Under the pieces are notes generated by a model. The model was not told where the DNA came from, made no database searches, and was given only the letters and a program-made list of their open reading frames with translations. Source: Paenibacillus sp. HW567 (GTDB taxonomy: Bacteria; Bacillota; Bacilli; Paenibacillales; Paenibacillaceae). From it: a DNA stretch of 64,000 bases. A program made the translations under genes and the position numbers. This document shows positions 42,213 to 50,626 of the stretch, one piece after another. Within the stretch, counting starts at the first letter, position 1; each line of letters begins with the position of its first letter. Location: NCBI RefSeq assembly GCF_000374185.1, contig NZ_KB910518.1, positions 5,722,886 to 5,786,885 on the forward strand, written 5' to 3'.

Positions 42213-43826
42213 TTAATTCCTCCAGTTCTCCACTAGATTATCTACAGCAGCCTGTTCAATCGCCAACCCCTTGGTGTAGCGCTCCATAAAGGTCTCAAAG
42301 CCTTTAACGTCAGAGCCATCCGGATAAATTTCTTGGCCTTGGGCATTGCTGAAAACTTTGCCGTCGAGGAAGTCGTCCAGACGTTCCTGTCCAGCCTTGT
42401 TCATCATGTAAGAAGCGAGAATAGCCATTCCCCAAGCCCCGCCTTCTCCGGCGGTTGCCATAACGGACACTGGAACATTGAGCGCCGCTGCAACGATTTT
42501 TTGTCCAACGATAGGGGTTTTGAACAAACCGCCGTGAGCCAGAATGCTGTCAATTGCCACGTTTTCTTTCTTTGTCAAAATATCCATGCCGATTTTCAAA
42601 GCAGCAAACGCCGTGAATAGATGAGTCCGCATGAAATTGGCCAAATTAAAGTTGCTCTCAGGTGAGCGGACAAACAGCGGCCGGCCTTTTTCGATTCCGG
42701 TGATATTTTCGCCTGACAAATACCCGTAGCTAAGCAAGCCGCCGCCATCCGGGTCTGCTTCCAGAGCCTTGTTAAACATCACACTGTATAGTTGAGCCGT
42801 ATCCACCTTCTGTCCCGCTGCTTCAGCAAATTCACGGAACAAGCCCAGCCAGGCATTGATATCGCTTGAGCAGTTGTTGGCATGAACCATGCCGACCGGA
42901 CTGCCGTTAGGAGTGGTTACCATATCAATTTCCGGGTATACGGTTGAGAGTTCGTTTTCTAATACAATCATGGCAAAAACCGAAGTTCCTACAGAAATAT
43001 TGCCGGTCCGTTTTCTCACGCTATTCGTGGCAACCATCCCTGTTCCCGCATCGCCTTCCGGAGGACAAAGCGGAATTCCCGGCTGTAAATTTTCGGATGG
43101 GTCCAGAATTTTCACCCCAGCCTCGGTTAATACACCTGCCTGCTCGCCTGCGGTATAGACCTTAGGGAAAATATCCTTCAGCTTCAAGGAGTAGCCTTTG
43201 CCCGCGATCAATTCCTCAAACTGCTTAACCATCGCTTCATTGTAATCTTGTGTGGCTTCATCTATCGGGAACATACCCGAAGCATCTCCGATGCCGATAG
43301 CCTTATTGCCTGTCAGTAACCAGTGAATGAAACCGGCTAAAGTCGTAACAAAATCAATACGAGGCACATGCTGCTCTTTGTTTAATATGGCTTGATACAG
43401 GTGGGCAATACTCCACCGCTCAGGGATGTTGAATTGGAATTTATCCGTTAATTCTTTAGCCGCAGCGCCGGTTGTTGCATTACGCCAGGTCCGGAACGGC
43501 ACAAGCAGCTCGCCTGTGCTGTCAAAAGCCATATACCCGTGCATCATTGCAGAAAATCCGATCGAACCAATGGTTCGAAGGGTGACTCCATATTTCCGTT
43601 CAACTTCCTGCTTCATTTCACTGTAGGCCGCTTGCAGACCCTTGATAATCTCCGCTAAGTTGTACGTCCAATACCCGTCTGCTAAAAGATTTTCCCACTC
43701 ATAGCTTCCCGACGCGATTGTCTCAAAACGCTGATCAATCAGTACTGCCTTGATACGTGTGGACCCAAATTCGATACCAAGCGAGGTTTCTCCCTTAGTA
43801 ATCGCCTGCTTAATGTTCTGATCCAT
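42213..43826 (-). CDS. araB: L-ribulokinase (FGGY family)
   Basis: Phosphorylates L-ribulose before AraD. The 537-residue FGGY kinase (LGIEFGSTRIKAVLID, phosphate loop; GDAGTGMVATNSVRKRTGNI; AAGQK...LYSVMFNKAL) resembles the Lactobacillus-type AraB rather than the B. subtilis form. ATG 43826 has GGGGAG 10 bp upstream. First gene of the ara operon; a cre-like site and an AraR operator precede it. The substrate is inferred from the operon. Confidence 0.85.
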   Translation of the reverse strand: MDQNIKQAITKGETSLGIEFGSTRIKAVLIDQRFETIASGSYEWENLLADGYWTYNLAEIIKGLQAAYSEMKQEVERKYGVTLRTIGSIGFSAMMHGYMAFDSTGELLVPFRTWRNATTGAAAKELTDKFQFNIPERWSIAHLYQAILNKEQHVPRIDFVTTLAGFIHWLLTGNKAIGIGDASGMFPIDEATQDYNEAMVKQFEELIAGKGYSLKLKDIFPKVYTAGEQAGVLTEAGVKILDPSENLQPGIPLCPPEGDAGTGMVATNSVRKRTGNISVGTSVFAMIVLENELSTVYPEIDMVTTPNGSPVGMVHANNCSSDINAWLGLFREFAEAAGQKVDTAQLYSVMFNKALEADPDGGGLLSYGYLSGENITGIEKGRPLFVRSPESNFNLANFMRTHLFTAFAALKIGMDILTKKENVAIDSILAHGGLFKTPIVGQKIVAAALNVPVSVMATAGEGGAWGMAILASYMMNKAGQERLDDFLDGKVFSNAQGQEIYPDGSDVKGFETFMERYTKGLAIEQAAVDNLVENWRN

Positions 43827-43875
43827 GATCACGTTACTCCCCTCTATGACAACTGTTTTAACACCTATAACCGAA

Positions 43876-43928
43876 AGAAGGCGCTTTCCCTTATTAACAG
43901 ATTTAGTATATTTTTTGTTCGTACATTT
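43876..43928 (-). promoter_or_regulatory. cre-like site and AraR operator upstream of araB
   Basis: AGAAGGCGCTTTCC (43876-43889) matches the catabolite-response consensus at 11 of 14 positions. TTTTGTTCGTACATTT (43913-43928) matches the B. subtilis AraR operator ATTTGTACGTACAAAT at 12 of 16. Carbon catabolite and arabinose control are inferred. Confidence 0.6.
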
Positions 43929-44044
43929 GTCAATAAATAATAATAGATATGCCTACAAATTTCACAATAGACAATGTTATGTTTTACTTATACTGTTTAT
44001 ACATAGAAAACAAAGGATTATAATAAGTTCATAAGCATGTTATG

Positions 44045-44060
44045 ATATGTACATACAAAT
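44045..44060 (+). promoter_or_regulatory. AraR operator upstream of araR
   Basis: ATATGTACATACAAAT matches the B. subtilis AraR operator at 14 of 16 positions, about 50 bp before the araR start; autoregulation is likely. Confidence 0.7.
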
Positions 44061-44111
44061 ATTACGGGTGAGTCAATTAGTATTGGAACAACTATGGAGG
44101 AAGTGAGTAAA

Positions 44112-45194
44112 GTGAAACCAAAATATCAGGTTATCCTTGAGGATATAAAAAGCAATATACTTTCGGGAGCCTACAACGTAGGCGAACAAATCCCTACAGA
44201 ATCCGCTTTGCAGGAGATGTATCAAGTCAGCCGGCAGACGGTGCGGAAGGCCATTTTAGAGCTGTCCAACGAGGGTTTTTTAAGAAGCGAAAAAGGATCA
44301 GGCACTTATGTCAGCAACCAGTTCCGCTCCAAATCCGGCGGGAATCCCAATAACCGGACCATCGGTGTGATCACGACCTATATTTCGGATTACATCTTTC
44401 CCTCCATTATCCGCGGGATTGAAGGCCGGTTGAATGAGGATAATTATTCGTTGTTATTAGCCAGCACCAATAATGATGTCGCACAAGAAAAGAAAGCCCT
44501 GGAAATGATGCTGTCCTTTGGTGTGGATGGCCTGATTATCGAACCTACGAAGAGCAATTTATACAATCCCAATATCGCTTACTACCTGTCGTTCAAGGAA
44601 CAAGAGGTCCCCTTTATTATGATCAATGCTTATTATGAAGAATTGGAGGTTCCTTTCTTTTGCCTGGATGATGTACAGTCCAGTTATCTGGCGACCAAAG
44701 AATTGATCTCGAAAGGACACACCCAAATTGGGATCATTGCCAAAATGGATGATTTACAAGGGAAATACCGGATGAAGGGGTATATCAAAGCGCTTGGAGA
44801 AGCCAAATTACGGTTTCACCCCGAGCAGGTGCTCTCCTTCGATACCGAGACGAAGCAGGACCTGTCCACAAGCTTAAAGAGATTTCTATCTGAAAATAGA
44901 GACAACTTGACTGGAATTGTCTGTTATAACGACGAGGTAGGGCTTGAGGTCGTAAATGTGTGCAGACAACTTGAACTGTCCGTTCCGGGAGACTTGTCCA
45001 TTATTGGTCAGGATAATTCTTATATCGCCAAAAATGCAAACATCAAGCTAACGACCTTAACCCACCCCCAGGAGCAAATGGGACGCGACGCCGCCGATTG
45101 GGTCATTAAGAAACTGCAAGGAAAGAAGGACTTAAGAAACAGCACCTATTATCAACCTGTTTTGGTTGAAGGAGAAACGGTGAAAGCGAAATAG
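44112..45194 (+). CDS. araR: Arabinose repressor AraR (GntR-LacI hybrid)
   Basis: A 360-residue repressor: an N-terminal GntR winged helix (KPKYQVILEDIKSNILSGAY, ESALQEMYQVSRQTVRKAIL, SGTYVSN) and a C-terminal LacI/PBP-like sugar sensor (about residues 75-360; TIGVITTYISDYIFPSIIRG, GHTQIGIIAKMDDLQGKYR). GTG 44112 is preferred: it begins MKPKY, like B. subtilis AraR, and has GGAGG 11 bp upstream. It is divergent from araBDA, with operators between. L-arabinose release of DNA is the known family behaviour. Confidence 0.92.
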   Translation: MKPKYQVILEDIKSNILSGAYNVGEQIPTESALQEMYQVSRQTVRKAILELSNEGFLRSEKGSGTYVSNQFRSKSGGNPNNRTIGVITTYISDYIFPSIIRGIEGRLNEDNYSLLLASTNNDVAQEKKALEMMLSFGVDGLIIEPTKSNLYNPNIAYYLSFKEQEVPFIMINAYYEELEVPFFCLDDVQSSYLATKELISKGHTQIGIIAKMDDLQGKYRMKGYIKALGEAKLRFHPEQVLSFDTETKQDLSTSLKRFLSENRDNLTGIVCYNDEVGLEVVNVCRQLELSVPGDLSIIGQDNSYIAKNANIKLTTLTHPQEQMGRDAADWVIKKLQGKKDLRNSTYYQPVLVEGETVKAK

Positions 45195-45231
45195 GGGGAG
45201 ACTGCCCCTGTGTTGTTTATATGCTCATATA

Positions 45232-45266
45232 AAATGGCCCTTGGAATCATTCCGAGGGCTATTTTT
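45232..45266. terminator. Bidirectional terminator between araR and serine hydrolase gene
   Basis: ATGGCCCTTGGAAT pairs with ATTCCGAGGGCTAT, followed by TTTTTC rightward; the leftward side carries TTTTAT. Its loop resembles the terminator at 40005-40043. Confidence 0.75.
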
Positions 45267-45308
45267 CTTCGAATAGATCCCCGGGAAGCAGGAGGTGTCG
45301 GACCCAAA

Positions 45309-46583
45309 CTACTTACTTGCGGAAGTATCTTTTGCATACCCAAAAAACGTCATTTGGCCGTCCTCGTTCTCAGTCATACTATACGGATGAATCTGATCAG
45401 AATGTCTGCGAACAAATTTCCCTTCGCCTACCGGATAGATCTCGATATGAAGATTGCCGGAGTATCTTGTGAAATATAATATTCCATTGATAAGTTCTAC
45501 TTGGATCTTGTCTTGTAAGTATGTTCCGCAATACTCTTTAAGCTTTTCTTCGTTGCATGGGAACTCTTCATGTTTTGTCGGAAGCTCCACGTCCAATTGA
45601 TGCACCATATCCGAAATAGCATTGCCCAATCTGTACTGATCAATAGTCTCATTATTTGAAAGAATGATGATACACATATCTTCATCGAAATAATCCTGCA
45701 TATACGTGCTTACCCCAAGGTGATCTCCGCCATGAGAATATCTGTCTGTACCGTAAACTTGATGATGCTCCAGTCCATAGCAGTAATTATTGCTATTCTC
45801 CCTGAAAAACCTGGTGTACGTTTGTGGCGACAGGATTTTACGATCCCGCAAACAGGTATACCATTTGTACAAATCATCGCAGTTTGAGACAATAGCTCCT
45901 GCGCCGATGCTGAATTTCTCGTTATGATACGGAGCTTTGATGTTGGCATCCATATTTTTCACATAATTAAATGATCGGTTCTTAATAGGTTTACAGCCAT
46001 CATCGACTTCGCTGTTCATCATTTTCAAAGGCAGAAATATATTGTTTCGAATGTAGTCTTCGTACTTCTGTCCTGACACATGCTCAATAATCCATGCGAG
46101 CAAATTGTAGTTTGAGTTATTGTAATCAAATGCCGTACCCGGCGGCCTTGTAGGCTTTTTATTAATGTACTGCTGGTAGAAATCCTTTTGCGAATATTCC
46201 ATTCTGTTGTATCCGGCAAAAAAATCATTTTCAAAATTATAGAAATTATACAAACCAGACGTATGCGACAACAAATGATGTACCGTAATCGACTTGTCAA
46301 TCTTCATATCGGCAGGAAGGTACAATTGAGCAGGTTTGTGGATGTCCAGCATGTTCTTCTCATGCAGAAGCATAATCGCAAAGGCGGTAAACTGCTTAGA
46401 CATGGAAGCGATTGAGAAGCATGAGTTTATACTGTTCTGTATTCCGAATTCGATACTTGCATAACCGTATGCGTTTTCAAAAAGGACTTCGCCTTTTCGG
46501 ATGACATGAATAACGCCGTAAAAGTCCCACAGCTCCAGATATTTGCTAATATACGCTGCTAGCTTCATTTGCAGTGCTTGCAC
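45309..46583 (-). CDS. Class C beta-lactamase-like serine hydrolase
   Basis: A 424-residue serine hydrolase of the AmpC/penicillin-binding family. The SxxK motif is S60-M-S-K63 in FSIASMSKQFTAF, the YxN motif lies in DYNNSNYNLL and the KTG-equivalent is HGGDHLG. No signal peptide is obvious, so it may be cytoplasmic or membrane-associated through other means. The C-terminal lipocalin-like beta domain (after about residue 330) is common in this family. GTG 46583 has AGGAG 9 bp upstream. Substrate unknown; esterase or peptidase activity is typical. Confidence 0.85.
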   Translation of the reverse strand: MQALQMKLAAYISKYLELWDFYGVIHVIRKGEVLFENAYGYASIEFGIQNSINSCFSIASMSKQFTAFAIMLLHEKNMLDIHKPAQLYLPADMKIDKSITVHHLLSHTSGLYNFYNFENDFFAGYNRMEYSQKDFYQQYINKKPTRPPGTAFDYNNSNYNLLAWIIEHVSGQKYEDYIRNNIFLPLKMMNSEVDDGCKPIKNRSFNYVKNMDANIKAPYHNEKFSIGAGAIVSNCDDLYKWYTCLRDRKILSPQTYTRFFRENSNNYCYGLEHHQVYGTDRYSHGGDHLGVSTYMQDYFDEDMCIIILSNNETIDQYRLGNAISDMVHQLDVELPTKHEEFPCNEEKLKEYCGTYLQDKIQVELINGILYFTRYSGNLHIEIYPVGEGKFVRRHSDQIHPYSMTENEDGQMTFFGYAKDTSASK

Positions 46584-46658
46584 CAGAACTCACTCCTCTA
46601 TTAAATGTAAAATATGTCCTGTCTGTAATAGTATCATGCGAGCGCAGGCTTGGAGTAT

Positions 46659-46694
46659 AAAAAAAGCCCCTGCAGAGCTTCGGCTGCTGCAGGG
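46659..46694 (-). terminator. Terminator after isochorismatase-like gene
   Basis: CCCTGCAG and CTGCAGGG arms around an 11-nt loop; minus strand continues GGCTTTTTTT. Confidence 0.75.
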
Positions 46695-46705
46695 ACTAAT
46701 TCCCG

Positions 46706-47281
46706 TTAATTAGTTAATGATTCTGCCCACGCATCGACAGTGACCACCTCTGCCTGACGGGGGAACACCTTCTCGGTCAGGACGCGATGAACCTCGGGGT
46801 CGGCATCAATACAGGCATCGGAAAGCACCGTAAGGGCAAAGTCTTTATCTGCCGCTTCCCGCAAGGTCGAAAGAACGACCCCGCTTGTGGCGATACCGCT
46901 AAGAATGAGCGTGTCGATCTGGCGGGACCGAAGGATCACCTCAAGATCGCTTCCGGTGAACGCGCTCACCCGAACCTTGGTCACAATGGGTTCGTCCGGC
47001 CGGGGCTGCAAGAATTCAATAACTTGCGTCGCGGCTTCCGGAGCTGCTGCTGATCCAGCCCGGCCGGCAATTCCCGCGAACATTTTGTTTCTGGAACTAA
47101 TCTCAGGATAATCGGCGCGAAATGCGACCCGTACATAAATAACGGGAATAGCGTGACTGCGTGCGGCTTCAATCGCCTTTTGGAACGGAAGCAGTGCCTG
47201 CTCATTGTCTACGAACCGTGACACGACGCTGTTCTGCATATCCATGACCAATAGTGCGCTTTTGCTCGGCGAATTATACAT
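46706..47281 (-). CDS. Isochorismatase-family hydrolase lacking the usual Cys
   Basis: A 191-residue isochorismatase-fold protein: ALLVMDMQNSVV (catalytic Asp14), VTKVRVSAFTGSDLE (Lys) and LSGIATSGVVLSTLREAADK. In the third motif Gly stands where nicotinamidase-type enzymes have Cys, as in true isochorismatases and YecD. It is divergent from a TetR gene with paired dyads between, so it is probably the regulated target. The reaction is unassigned. Confidence 0.82.
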   Translation of the reverse strand: MYNSPSKSALLVMDMQNSVVSRFVDNEQALLPFQKAIEAARSHAIPVIYVRVAFRADYPEISSRNKMFAGIAGRAGSAAAPEAATQVIEFLQPRPDEPIVTKVRVSAFTGSDLEVILRSRQIDTLILSGIATSGVVLSTLREAADKDFALTVLSDACIDADPEVHRVLTEKVFPRQAEVVTVDAWAESLTN

Positions 47282-47338
47282 GTGTTATTTAACTCCTTTT
47301 CTTCGAAGTGGACACGCTGGAATCACTAGCATCATCAT

Positions 47339-47386
47339 AAACGGAGGGTATCCTCCGTTTAAAATTATACGGAGAACATTCTCCGT
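47339..47386. promoter_or_regulatory. Twin TetR operator dyads
   Basis: AAACGGAGG-GTAT-CCTCCGTTT (47339-47360) and ACGGAGA-ACAT-TCTCCGT (47369-47386) share the core ACGGAG-N6-CTCCGT with centres 28 bp apart, in the divergent promoter between the hydrolase and tetR. Confidence 0.75.
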
Positions 47387-47438
47387 TTGTCAATCGACCA
47401 CTGGTGATGTACTATTTACAAAGAGGTGTTATCCCAAG

Positions 47439-48053
47439 ATGTCCAAAAAGAACATTTCAGCCAAACACAGTGACACTACTGAATTCGTCGTGACGCCTCT
47501 TGTGAAGGCATTACGTGCAGATGCCGTAAGAAATCGAGATAAGCTCCTCCAGGTTGCCCATAAGGTGTTTACGACCGAAGGCGCCTCCATCTCGATGGAT
47601 GAAATTGCCCGGCGTGCCGGTGTAGGTGTCGGCACTGTTTACCGGCATTTCCCGACCAAAGAGGATTTGTTCGGAGCCGTCATTGTCAGCCACAAGGCAC
47701 GTCTTATCGAAGAAGCACATCAATTGCTGCACCACGACGATCCCGGTGAGGCGTTCTTTTATTATTTTGCAAAAATCATACGTGAGGGGATTGCAAATAA
47801 GGCAATCACCGATGCCCTGATTAGCAGACTGAATAAAAACGGCGGACGTTCGGAGGTTGCGAGGGACTTTTGGCGGGGGATTGACAATCTTCTCGGCCGC
47901 GCCCAACAAAACGGCTCCGTGCGGGCTGATGCCAGCATTGAGGATATCAAAATCCTGCTTACCGGCATTCTGCAGGCAGCCGGGAACGGCGAAACTTTCC
48001 CGGACCGCGCCGTGTCGATTCTATTCGACGGTCTTCGCGTAAATGTCAAATAA
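47439..48053 (+). CDS. TetR family regulator
   Basis: A 204-residue TetR protein. The N-terminal HTH has LLQVAHKVFTTEGASISMDE and IARRAGVGVGTVYRHFPTKE; the C-terminal ligand domain contains AFFYYFAKIIREGIANKAI and is of the common TetR_C type. ATG 47439 has GAGGTG about 10 bp upstream; the open frame upstream crosses the operators. It probably represses itself and the divergent isochorismatase-like gene. Confidence 0.9.
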   Translation: MSKKNISAKHSDTTEFVVTPLVKALRADAVRNRDKLLQVAHKVFTTEGASISMDEIARRAGVGVGTVYRHFPTKEDLFGAVIVSHKARLIEEAHQLLHHDDPGEAFFYYFAKIIREGIANKAITDALISRLNKNGGRSEVARDFWRGIDNLLGRAQQNGSVRADASIEDIKILLTGILQAAGNGETFPDRAVSILFDGLRVNVK

Positions 48054-48202
48054 CCGCTTACTGCTCAAGGGAAGCGCAGGCGGTACAACCGCCTCTAACA
48101 AACACTATCGTGTTGCACTCTCTCAAGACCTTACCCAACTGAGAGGCTATCTGTTATAAAGACGGAAAAGTAATAGGTTTTTCCTAATATAGATAACGCC
48201 AA

Positions 48203-48235
48203 AAAAGCTGTATACCCAAAGGGTGTACAGCTTTT
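48203..48235. terminator. Bidirectional terminator between tetR and acyltransferase genes
   Basis: AAAAGCTGTATACCC (48203-48217) pairs with GGGTGTACAGCTTTT (48221-48235), with T-runs on both strands. A second short hairpin AGGCGGT/ACCGCCT lies at 48078-48094. Confidence 0.75.
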
Positions 48236-48253
48236 CTCCGGCACATACAACTT

Positions 48254-49513
48254 TCATGTGAATGTCGTAACCGAGTGTGCATCCCTCCGCTTGCGCCGGA
48301 AGAACGGCTTGCCTTTCGACCAATTGATGAACGGCTGCTCTATGACATAATAAGAGATCACCGCCGCCGCATACGAGATTACGACGACGGATACACTGAT
48401 GCCGAGCCATCGCCACACGTCTTCAACTCCGGATTGGTGATAATCCTGTATGCCATACTTTTCGATTAACGTAATGAACAAATAGTGCCAAATATACAGG
48501 CCGAACGAAATTTTCGCGGTAAACCGGAAAAAGCGGTTATCAAGATAGCGACCTAATCTCACGCTGAACGGTGCCGACAGCAGCACGACTCCGAACAAAA
48601 TGGCATAAGCGGGGAAGTAGTACGGTTGCTGCTGGAAGCTGAAGTCAAATTCGCCCCGGTGGCGCATACGCCAGAGCAGCAAGCCGGCAAGCCCCAAAGC
48701 GACTGCCCCGATTGCATCGAACAACCCGGACTTGCGCAACCGCTCGATTGCCGTGCCGCACCGCATGATTGCGGTCATTACACCCGCCGCCAGGATGCCG
48801 ATGGTGAAGTGGCCGAAGAACCCGACCGGATTGTAATTCGGCATCCAGTATTTTGCACCGCCGATCTGACCAAATCGCCACCCCCGGCCCGTCTCGCCAG
48901 GCGTAAACCACTGATGTACGAGCGAGTTGGCGACGAGCACCAATCCAAACGCAACGATCCAGAACATGATCGCTTTGCCGAACGAACGCCGCTTGCTGAG
49001 CAGAAACAATAAAGCCATAAACAAAGGCATAAGCATGTAGCAAAACACCTCGAAGCTAATCGACCAGAACGGCCCATTCAAGTCGGACGGAAAAAACGTT
49101 GTATAGTGGAAGCCCGCTGTAAACGTGAAGCCCGCTAGAATTCGCCGCCACAAGAACTCCGTAGGAATGTCCAGCCTCCATACGAGCAATAGACAAACCA
49201 GGAATGAAACATAGAAGCCGGGCATAATTCTCGCAGCGCGACGCACTGCATACGCTCGGATACTTGGATACGGCTCATTGTCCAAGTAAGCGCTCCAAAA
49301 GGGAAACGACAACAAAAAACCGCTTAACACGAAAAACAGGCTCACCCCGCTGTTCCCAAGCAAGAAAACCGACTGCATTTCTTGAAGCCAAGGCTTTTGT
49401 GCGGGCATCGCCAGCCGTTGCGACAGATGATGCAGGATGACGGACAGGCAAGCAATAGCACGGACGCCATCTGCTCCTGTGAATCGGGTACTGCCTAACC
49501 GAATCTTGGACAT
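48254..49513 (-). CDS. OafA/YrhL-type membrane acyltransferase
   Basis: A 419-residue integral membrane acyltransferase (Acyl_transf_3 family) with about ten hydrophobic segments. The N-terminal GADGVRAIACLSVILHHLSQ supplies the family His; SGVSLFFVLSGFLLSFPFW and YAVRRAARIMPGFYVSFLV are typical. ATG 49513 (MSKIRLGSTRFTGADG) is used; the upstream frame is not protein-like. AGAGG lies about 11 bp upstream. It O-acylates a surface polysaccharide or other glycan in known relatives. It is not linked to an obvious glycan cluster here. The 286-bp gap to the next gene shows nothing coding. Confidence 0.88.
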   Translation of the reverse strand: MSKIRLGSTRFTGADGVRAIACLSVILHHLSQRLAMPAQKPWLQEMQSVFLLGNSGVSLFFVLSGFLLSFPFWSAYLDNEPYPSIRAYAVRRAARIMPGFYVSFLVCLLLVWRLDIPTEFLWRRILAGFTFTAGFHYTTFFPSDLNGPFWSISFEVFCYMLMPLFMALLFLLSKRRSFGKAIMFWIVAFGLVLVANSLVHQWFTPGETGRGWRFGQIGGAKYWMPNYNPVGFFGHFTIGILAAGVMTAIMRCGTAIERLRKSGLFDAIGAVALGLAGLLLWRMRHRGEFDFSFQQQPYYFPAYAILFGVVLLSAPFSVRLGRYLDNRFFRFTAKISFGLYIWHYLFITLIEKYGIQDYHQSGVEDVWRWLGISVSVVVISYAAAVISYYVIEQPFINWSKGKPFFRRKRRDAHSVTTFT

Positions 49514-49799
49514 CAGTTCAATTCCCTCTTTTCCCAAATGATTTCCCGAACGGATCATTATCCGCATAGACAACGAAAGGGCCGTCGAACAGAACAGGGG
49601 AACTGATGCCTGGAACACCGCAGCCGTATGTACACTACTCCCATTCGCAATGGCGCTGTACATTGATTTCAGGTACTGATATCTTTCAACAAATCACAGA
49701 AAAATCCTTCAACGTTCATGAAATGATCGTTCATCCATCAGGCATGGATTGTGCCCGGTCACTTGCCGCTGCTTATCATACTGTTCACCGCGCTGTCTT

Positions 49800-50480
49800 C
49801 TACTTCTCCTGCTCCTTGATCACTTGCTCAATCCCGAGCAGAATCAGCTTCAAGCCGAACTCAAATGCCCCGTCGGTCCCCATCAGCTCGAACAGCCCGT
49901 TCGTGAACATCCTCCGGAACAGTCCTGCATCCTTCTCGCTCATGGAGTCCAGAAGACGAATCATCTCCTCACCCGGTGCCGCTCCCTGGTCCTTAAGGAT
50001 CGCGGACACATTGCGCTCATGCTGATAATCGTCCAGAACGAAGTAGAAAACATAGTTCACAAGCGTAGTAACCACTTGCATTTTCTCCGCTTGCTCCAGA
50101 GGCGTCGATTCCACGCAGAGCAGCATAAGGTTGGTGAACCGGATAATATCCGGTTCGTGAGGCAGCGTCATCATCATAAGCTGCGTGGAGCAGGGATACC
50201 GGCTGAGCACGCTCCGAATCGTTACAGCAAGCTCCGTCAACTGCTCCTTCCAGTCCCCCTTGGAATGGAATTCCTCCACAATCATTTTCGATACGTGGTT
50301 AGCCAGACGCTGATAAAGATTCTGTTTGCTCTTGAAGTACCAGTACAGAGAGGGAGCCTGAATCCCTAGCCTGTCGGCCAAGCGTCTCATGCTGAATTTC
50401 TCAATGTCCTCCTCTCCAAGAAGCTCCCAAGAGGCTTCCAAAATCCGTTCCTCCGAGATCTGAGGCTGCTGCTTTTTCAT
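49800..50480 (-). CDS. TetR/AcrR family regulator
   Basis: A 226-residue regulator. HTH: ERILEASWELLGEEDIEKFS and MRRLADRLGIQAPSLYWYFK; the C-terminal ligand domain resembles the TetR_C_1 (tetracycline repressor) group. It is divergent from a MATE exporter gene with three copies of a TCTAAC-type site between, so it likely controls export of a drug or metabolite. Confidence 0.9.
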   Translation of the reverse strand: MKKQQPQISEERILEASWELLGEEDIEKFSMRRLADRLGIQAPSLYWYFKSKQNLYQRLANHVSKMIVEEFHSKGDWKEQLTELAVTIRSVLSRYPCSTQLMMMTLPHEPDIIRFTNLMLLCVESTPLEQAEKMQVVTTLVNYVFYFVLDDYQHERNVSAILKDQGAAPGEEMIRLLDSMSEKDAGLFRRMFTNGLFELMGTDGAFEFGLKLILLGIEQVIKEQEK

Positions 50481-50497
50481 CGTTATCCGCCCTTTTA

Positions 50498-50581
50498 TCT
50501 AACAGTGTAAGTTTATTCTTTACAGGTTCTTAGGTTCATGATATCATCTAACACTGTAAGGTTCAATCTAACGATGTTAGA
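50498..50581. promoter_or_regulatory. Triple TetR operator sites
   Basis: TCTAACAGTGTAAG (50498-50511), TCTAACACTGTAAG (50547-50560) and the perfect palindrome TCTAACGATGTTAGA (50567-50581) share one consensus in the 146-bp divergent promoter. Confidence 0.75.
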
Positions 50582-50626
50582 TGAGTGGAAACGGCTTATA
50601 AAAAACAAAGAAAGCAGTGATCCAAC

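Noticed and set aside
47205..47438. Upstream extension of the TetR gene frame
   Set aside because: It covers the divergent promoter and both operator dyads and overlaps the hydrolase gene.
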